Below are positions 59,301 to 64,000 of a stretch of DNA of 64,000 nt, piece by piece. The number at the start of each line of letters is the position of its first letter. Position 1 is the first letter of the stretch. This DNA comes from Strongyloides papillosus (taxonomy: Eukaryota > Nematoda > Chromadorea > Rhabditida > Strongyloididae), in contig SRSI01000057.1 in the NCBI GenBank assembly GCA_005656395.1, forward strand, positions 62,001 to 126,000, read 5' to 3'. The notes under the pieces were generated by a model that saw nothing but the letters and a program-made list of their open reading frames with translations, had not been told where the DNA came from and searched no databases. The position numbers were made by a program, and so were the translations under genes.

Positions 59301-60610
59301 CCTTTTTCAATTTGTTTCTTAATGTTTAATCTTACATGTTCATCTAATTCTTTGGGTACTGGAATTATTTTCTTCCTTATAGGGTAGTACTGACTTGAAA
59401 CCGTAAATGAAGTCTTACAAACATTATTTGGATAGTCATTTTTATCATCATATAAAAGTGGCATTGATTTCAACAACGATATAAATTTATCTGATGCTTG
59501 ATCAATTACCATACCATTAAAGTCATTGTTAGCTTTCGATCCATCATAATCTACTGGATTAATATTAAATTTCTTTAAAAAATTTTTACTCAACAATGGT
59601 GATATAGCTTCCTTATCAATGTAGAAAATCGTTTTTTCTTTGTTGACTATTGAATTAGGTATACTAATGCTTAATTCTAAAGCACCGCATGTTTTTGAAT
59701 ATGATTCATGAATACCTTTTATTGAAAATGATTCAGCATTAGCTAAACTAATATCACCTAACTTTTCCAATAAATTATCAGCCAAAGCCTTAGGTATAAT
59801 ATTAATAGAGCTGCATGAGTCCAAATACATTGTAACATCACCATACCCATCTATATTAACTATCGCGTTTGACACGTCATTAATTTCGTCTTTAGAAAAG
59901 AATGCAATTTTAATCTTTGATTCTTCTTTGCTATCCTTATTTTCTGCATTATCCAATCTCTTTATTGGTTTTGATTGATTTCCCTTAGAAAAATCTTTTT
60001 TTTCTCTATCTTTAAAGTCTTTTTTTCTGTGATCTTGGTCCTTAGACCTAAATTCTTCTGACAATTTTCTTTGCCTTTTCTCGACATCATATTTTTTGTC
60101 GCTATCGGCCGCAAATTTTAAAACATCATCATATGTAGGATTCTCAAACTTTTCAATTAGTTTTCTTCCCATTTTTGACGGTATCAGGCTTAAGAATCTT
60201 GTGACAACAACTCTTTGAACCTCGTTTTTTCCCATATCTTTCAACATCACTCTAAATCTACCATATAACTCAATTAATAGTTTTTGACACGCTTCTTGAG
60301 AACCAAAAGAGAATCTTATATCATAGGCAGCTTTAGCTTTATCCCATAATGTATCTTTAAGATCTTGATCTTTCACGTAATTCTCAACATGTTCTAACAA
60401 TTCCTCGACACTCATTTCTCCCTCAAAAGAATCATCCAAAAATCTATTGTAATAGCTATCAATCATCGTTTTCGGAAATATACGACAAATCAGTTCAATA
60501 GCTTCATCTTCTTCTTTTCCACGACAGAAGTTTCTAACTAGTCTTACATAAGCAGATTTATTTGGAAATGAATTGAAATCAGGAAGTGGATTTTTACCCG
60601 GGGGCGCCAT
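56348..60610 (-). CDS. Gag-pol polyprotein with post-integrase RNase H
   Basis: 1420 residues in one frame. Gag is about residues 1-240: helical, then a K/D/E-rich run, with no CCHC knuckle. The protease-like segment has LDSCSS at 263-268 (Asp264). Reverse transcriptase is about 420-700, with Asp506 and YYDD at 567-570. The adjoining RNase H fold (about 705-830) has lost its acids: the expected Asp, Glu and Asp align with Ser715, Val756 and Ser780. The integrase has His929, His932, Cys962, Cys965, then Asp992, Asp1045 and Glu1081 (35 residues between the last two), followed by a basic C-terminal region to about 1200. A second RNase HI domain (about 1252-1400) keeps Asp1260 (SVDGS), Glu1301, Asp1330 (TDSD), His1385 and Asp1395 (NEAAD). 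The domain order gag-PR-RT-dead RNH-IN-RNH is unusual. The ATG at 60610 is the only reasonable start. Confidence 0.92.
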   Translation of the reverse strand: MAPPGKNPLPDFNSFPNKSAYVRLVRNFCRGKEEDEAIELICRIFPKTMIDSYYNRFLDDSFEGEMSVEELLEHVENYVKDQDLKDTLWDKAKAAYDIRFSFGSQEACQKLLIELYGRFRVMLKDMGKNEVQRVVVTRFLSLIPSKMGRKLIEKFENPTYDDVLKFAADSDKKYDVEKRQRKLSEEFRSKDQDHRKKDFKDREKKDFSKGNQSKPIKRLDNAENKDSKEESKIKIAFFSKDEINDVSNAIVNIDGYGDVTMYLDSCSSINIIPKALADNLLEKLGDISLANAESFSIKGIHESYSKTCGALELSISIPNSIVNKEKTIFYIDKEAISPLLSKNFLKKFNINPVDYDGSKANNDFNGMVIDQASDKFISLLKSMPLLYDDKNDYPNNVCKTSFTVSSQYYPIRKKIIPVPKELDEHVRLNIKKQIEKGWLEPVPVGTMIDNVNSMVIVKKDKIEDPVRVCFNCTHINKFLTIPEDSDELPSIKDLLHVDVDRISLYDIRSAFNRIDVEEDCRQYLVLGTPYGMFRSKVLVFGLKLSPYIWMKTIKRVLEPVIEHIKIYYDDIVNVAKGKLHDEINCKIIECLHKVNMQLTPSKCAIGVNKGIFLGYLIECPLKISIPKDRVEALLQLPCPRNSKEVMELMGRFQYFAAMIPNFAGLTAPIHDFKNRKGDFQNELYPHFESLKRATAKCVSLEAIRSNCKNLAIYISFSNIAVCSIMKACYKDEMRIFAVGGRKLRASEKNYGKPEKVLLAVREIIAQNKYISANFEILVYSEVQGIQKAWDSEIGVVSSTFQRLMYELKAFNLNFIYVKENKNDSNFLLKSNYSTNVSQAISFIAKVENDFDSFPISPDELKKEYFSDKDAILLGIYRSEGFLPESKKLELNYTLRSKLDKVEYKNGIIYVEDKLLIPFSLRSKLVDYLHRYHASFDQMSRNVKVNFVGNKILSLLKEKANTCEVCLTFRRNSRKQISEWPKTDDKRERFHADCAEYGKHLFMVNCDAHTGYCAAVMVKGVSAKDIIAAYSDTYERIETPLIQVADNGRGFCATQTREYLQDLGIVVLFSVPRCPESNGIAEKCIGLIKCYLDKQEKKESFKILLQKAVNAVNNRVVNGISVKRKFFGYSDEELVTMKYNFKSYPFVCNIKYKLDKGEKIWKNGKCLERIGKNMFRITDDEEKNVYIRKADSIMFLDKRGTVTSVDKINKLVYQEKENTIETLEIDVPDEPDREYIKIDNEQDFQNFRLSRPEFRLFLSVDGSTEKGKGYGGVIWGYINNELPEVVPFRGPKGLASSAQFLEVSALEEGLKKLESDKNDERFKGKLAIVTDSDYVGRSVAYYLSKWEKTNFMTTKGSKVKHEQQWKNILSNLTGWNEIIVLKAAAHKNILINEAADIQSKLGAAESTSKSSTTIEAEEGDD
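56355..56365 (-). promoter_or_regulatory. Polypurine tract, coding
   Basis: GAAGAAGGGGA lies directly before the 3' LTR on the coding strand, the expected position of the plus-strand primer. It is translated as part of the C-terminal EEGD. Confidence 0.75.
60597..60609 (-). promoter_or_regulatory. Primer-binding site, coding
   Basis: TGGCGCCCCCGGG follows the CA end of the 5' LTR with no gap. The leading TGG pairs with the CCA end of a tRNA; the first eight bases (TGGCGCCC) match a tRNA ending GGGCGCCA. The start codon takes its A from the LTR and its TG from this site, so the site is translated as APPG after the Met. Confidence 0.75.
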
Positions 60611-60752
60611 GAATAATTCTATAAATTTTGGTTAGTAACTCTTTATTTAAATTAAAAAAACTTACCTATAAATTTTGGTTAGTAACTAAAATTTATAGGC
60701 ATTACATTTACTTATATATTTATTTAATGTCATCTTTTTCATCCATCAATCA
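60610..60752 (-). repeat. 5' LTR (143 bp) with a possible mini-intron
   Basis: On the coding strand: TATATAAG, then a 22-bp direct repeat (60666-60687 and 60619-60640) containing TACTAAC and ending TTTATAG. A GTAAGT sits between the copies (60665-60660). GTAAGT to the second TATAG would be a 47-nt intron, similar to the 37-40 nt introns of the host genes here. The final AG is 8 nt before the ATG, also a typical place for a spliced-leader acceptor. Confidence 0.85.
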
Positions 60753-60977
60753 CTTTATTCATACAGAAATGTAAAAAGTGAACAATAAACGTAAAAAATC
60801 AACGATGTATATTTTTTAAAATTATCATAAATTGTTATTTCAACAGTCATTTTTATTAAAACTGTAGAACTAATGTTTCGAAAATGCTGAACATTTTAAA
60901 AACAAATATCAATGCTATTCTAACCAAATAGTTAAACAAATAATTTTATTTTGTAAAAAAATTATTTTTTCTTAACA
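60753..60977. other. Spacer
   Basis: Begins with the CTTTA target duplication. AT-rich, no gene. Confidence 0.4.
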
Positions 60978-61850
60978 TTAGGTTGTCGCAAAAGTTCGTG
61001 CGTATTTTTTTATAGACATTTCAGAACAATATAATTTAAATTAGGAATTTATTTAATTAATGATATATTGTCCGTTACTATCGACTACTTGTCTCCATTT
61101 ATCGAGTAGCTTATCGTTTTCAGATTCGAAGAATTTCTTATCCTTTTTGAAGAAAGTTTCAAAAAACCAATATTTGCTTCACCAACTTTAGTGAAGTATC
61201 TACCGTCCTAGAAATTATGTAGAGATAAGAGTAGGTAGTGATTAGATAGAGAACATCTGGAGAATATGTTGTGTGCGAGAGTAATTCATAACTTCTCTTA
61301 TCCAGAATTTTTCGAGTCTTCAATGTCGCATGTCGTTATCTTGAAGAACAACATTTTTGTCATTTTTCAAGTTTCATAATTTTTTTGTTTAATTTTAATA
61401 GAATTTTACAATAGAGGTTATTAAAAGTAGTTTAGAAATCATAGAATCTCAAAAAATCTTCATTTGAAGCTGAAGCCATACAAATGCATGCATCATTTTC
61501 AAGATTTGTTTCTTTGTCTTGGAACTCTGAAAACGATCTTTACATAGTTACCGCATCTACTACATCTTCTTCTAATGCTCCACATAAATTTTTAGAATCA
61601 TCAGTTGTCATATATCTAAGTTGAAGCTCTTAGAAAATGCGTTGTCAAAAATGACTTCTGACCACATCCACGTTTAGCAAAAAAAATGTAGCATAGATAG
61701 TGTAGAAAATTGTAATTATGCGAATTATAAAGTTAAGAAGTGGTACTATCTAATTATTAAAATAGTTTAATTTTATATCAATTGTAATTATATTTTTTTG
61801 ATGATTAAAAATGACCGTAAAAATACGACAGAACTTTTGCGACAACTTAA
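60978..61850 (-). pseudogene. Mariner relic, copy 2
   Basis: Terminal repeats TTAGGTTGTCGCAAAAGTTC and ACAGAACTTTTGCGACAAC. Minus-strand transposase remnants: VVLQDNDMRH (second catalytic Asp region), a SPDVLYL piece, GRYFTKVGEANIGFFETFF and KWRQVVDSNGQYIIN. Several stops. Its length (873 bp) is close to that of copy 1 (885 bp), suggesting descent from one deleted master. Confidence 0.75.
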
Positions 61851-62326
61851 TATTTTTACCGTGACGAGAATGTAAAACATAACTATAATTTTTAAACGTA
61901 ACAAGTTTTGTAGAACTCAGATTTAAGTAGATAATATTCCAGTTTGAAAAGAAGAATTTTTTCTGCAAAATCTTATCCTCATCTTTTCAATTCACTGTTT
62001 GTGAAAGCCAAAAATAGATCATTCTTATTACTTTTGGAACAGACCATGTATATTAGATACATAAATGATCGAACTTTTTGCAAGTATTAAAATATAAATA
62101 TATCAAAATTGTTAATTTATTAATTAATACAGTATGGTTTTTTTAAAAGTATAGTAGAAAAAATTTGGAGATATATTTTACTCTTCAAAAATATTAAAAA
62201 ATGTGATGTGACTTCTAAGGTAAAGTTTAATGCATCAAATAATTGGAGTTAACAAAAATCTAGCTAGTTATTTTAAAAAATCCAAACAAAAAAGAAAGAA
62301 GGATAATTACGTAGACAGTTCTAAAA
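61851..62326. other. Spacer
   Basis: AT-rich. An open minus-strand frame at 61750-61968 is only read-through of the mariner end. Nothing else seen. Confidence 0.4.
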
Positions 62327-63350
62327 TGTAATAAATAACCACATCAAAAACCTAGATTTTTGTTTTTTAAAAACTTTTATATCTTAATATATTATACGCG
62401 CACTTAAATGAACAAAATAAATTTTGCGAACTTTAAAGGATGAAAATAAATTTCGCGTACTAAAAAGGATGAAAATAAATTCTTATTCCTATAATATCAC
62501 TCATCTGGATAAAAGTAGCGTCGTCTAGTGACTTAGATAATTATCGTTTATTATTAAATCGAAGCTGTACAATTTTCATTTGATTTTTTAGTTTTTATAA
62601 ATGGTAGCGATTATGTTTTCTATTGTTGAAAAAGGAAATGGATTTTAATATATTTGTTACAATATTAAGAGTGTATGATGTTAATAAAATATAATAATTA
62701 AACAACAATTTTATCCTTATTAGCAGTAAATGAATTTTGTGAAAATTTATTATGATATATAATTTCATGTATTACTTATTTTCATTTGCAAAAAATCACT
62801 GATATAGTAGAATTTACATTTAATATTTTTGTTTCTGATTACATGGAATATATGATAGTATACGTTTACATAAAAGTTTTATTAAATCAAAGTTGTGTAA
62901 TTATTATTTTTTTAAGGATGCCGAATATGTGTTCTATTGTTGGAGAAGAAAATGGATTTTAATTTATTTGTAACAACAATGAGAGTGTCGTATTTTAATA
63001 AAATAGAGTAATCAAACAATAATTTTATTAATATTAGCAAATTAATGATTAAGTTGATTTTACATTTGCATTTTCATTTACATGAAATATTACATTGTAT
63101 ATGCCTTTATAATTTTGTAGTAGTCATTGATATAATCTAAATCACTAGACGACGCTACTTTTATCCAGATGAGCGATATTATAGGAATAAGAATTTATTT
63201 CCATCCTTTTTAGTACGCGAAATTTATTTTCATCCTTTAAAGTTCGCAAAATTTATTTTGTTCATTTAAGTGCGCGTATAATATATTAAGATATAAAAGT
63301 TTTTAAAAAACAAAAATCAAGGTTTTTGATGTGGTTATTTATTTTCATAC
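62327..63350. mobile_element. Young fold-back element with ~210-bp inverted repeats
   Basis: The left arm (about 62330-62545) and right arm (about 63130-63345) are near-perfect reverse complements: I count about four mismatches in ~215 bp. Shared landmarks are AAATAACCACATCAAAAACC, ATTATACGCGCACTTAAATG and AGTAGCGTCGTCTAGTGA. The ~580-bp centre holds a diverged tandem duplication (about 62610-62710 and 62929-63030, both with TTCTATTGTTG and AATGGATTTTAAT). No protein. The arms must be recent or kept alike by gene conversion. Confidence 0.8.
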
Positions 63351-63800
63351 TTTTTCGTTACAAATAAGTGTAATAATCTAAAAAGTTTATAATTATCAAT
63401 GTCAATAATAAAAAATGCTAAATTAGTTCTTTTAAATTGCATCTTTTCAATTATTTTATTTAATAATTTCTAGATCTCCTATGTAAATTATTATTTTTAA
63501 AAAAAATTTTTAACTTCTTATATGTTAAAAAAAGTAAATTTATATAAGAAAAAAACGCAGACCCATAACTCTAAAGCAAAAAAAACGCCACGGAAACCTT
63601 TACTTTTGGATTCATCTTAATTTTAATTTCCCAAAAAAACATCTAAAAATTAACTTCGGAACATTCATTGTGAAGTCTGAAGCCTTATGAAATACTCCAT
63701 TGGAGCTTGAATGCCGCCCAGCGAACGGTGAAACCACTATGCGTTAGTAAATATTTTATTAAACCTCGGTTTGGCACTTCTTATTTTAGTTGGGTTGATC
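63351..63800. other. Spacer, nothing recognised
   Basis: No gene seen. The stretch around 63690-63760 is less AT-rich but carries no recognisable motif. Confidence 0.35.
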
Positions 63801-63814
63801 AAGATCAAAATTTT

Positions 63815-63925
63815 ACACATACATACTAATTTGTGTAATATTTTTGTTAAAATACGGCGCGTCCATTTACTAAGTAATTAGTGTGTGTGATATATTTTGT
63901 TAAAACGCGGCGCGTCCATTAATCC
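63815..63925. repeat. Two-unit tandem repeat with GGCGCGTCC
   Basis: Two ~50-bp units, each ending in GCGGCGCGTCCATTAA or ACGGCGCGTCCATTTA (63855-63869 and about 63906-63922), preceded by related TGTGTAATATTTTTGTTAAAA sequence (core TATTTTTGTTAAAA). It may continue beyond the window edge. Confidence 0.55.
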
Positions 63926-64000
63926 AAAATTTGCACCATTTTTGGCACTTTGGATTCATTTTTCTCCGTGATGGAGCAAGATTTTTGGAATTTTTATTTT

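Larger units (their letters stand above)
56212..60752 (-). mobile_element. Intact compact LTR retrotransposon, full element
   Basis: 4541 bp with identical 143-bp LTRs and a 5-bp target duplication CTTTA (56207-56211 and 60753-60757). The single coding frame fills the space between the LTRs, so there is no separate leader or spacer. Identical LTRs, a perfect target duplication and an unbroken frame mean a very recent insertion that may still be mobile. The reverse transcriptase and integrase place it near Ty3/gypsy-type elements. Confidence 0.9.

Noticed and set aside
59076..59387. Plus-strand open frame inside the retrotransposon
   Set aside because: Shadow of the reverse transcriptase coding sequence.
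63650..63770. tRNA or small structured RNA in the less AT-rich stretch near the right end
   Set aside because: No cloverleaf or internal promoter boxes could be fitted.

Overview
The window looks like a gene-poor, repeat-rich piece of a nematode chromosome, most likely from the Strongyloides group. The evidence is extreme AT-richness, introns of 37-40 nt, a local cluster of secreted astacin-CUB proteins, several mariner relics and no bacterial features. The assignment is inference; no marker gene is present.

Host genes. (1) 1-5.1 kb: tandem minus-strand units, each encoding a signal peptide, a short basic propeptide, an astacin domain, an EGF module and a CUB domain. One gene (1016-2201) is intact. 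The next (3902-5088) has a single extra T in a homopolymer. The left edge holds the 5' flank of a third unit. (2) 19.0-23.8 kb (minus) and 26.9-28.3 kb (plus): two longer astacin relatives, head to head. All four have degenerate zinc-binding sites; in the second pair every zinc histidine is gone but a replacement motif (ALGLxPEIQRIDR) is shared, so they look like retained pseudoenzymes. (3) Two paralogous small secreted propeptides (15599-15856 minus; 54249-54509 plus) sit in inverted copies of one ~1.2 kb block. (4) A small membrane protein (52805-53074) and an unidentified open frame (50995-51459) are possible genes.

Mobile DNA fills most of the rest. The highlight is an intact, apparently very young LTR retrotransposon (56212-60752): identical 143-bp LTRs, a 5-bp target duplication, and one 1420-codon frame longer than the internal region, so that the primer-binding site and polypurine tract are both translated. 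Its polyprotein has a second, complete RNase H after the integrase, while the RNase H next to the reverse transcriptase has lost its catalytic acids. A decayed relative at 17.1-18.5 kb carries the same integrase-RNase H order. Other elements are a degenerate gypsy-type element (10651-15277) with solo and partial LTRs at 3.2, 48.5, 52.5 and 54.9 kb; further gypsy-type pol pseudogenes at 35.8-36.6, 46.0-46.3 and 49.1-50.8 kb; three mariner relics; a three-copy fold-back family with nested insertions; a young fold-back at 62.3-63.35 kb; a pogo-like MITE; a TA-target MITE pair; and a ~0.9 kb non-coding repeat in three long copies.

The 32-49 kb stretch is a graveyard of broken frames. It includes an RPA1-like pseudogene (about 41-42.35 kb) and two inverted diverged copies of an unidentified coding segment. 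No tRNA, rRNA or CRISPR array was seen.
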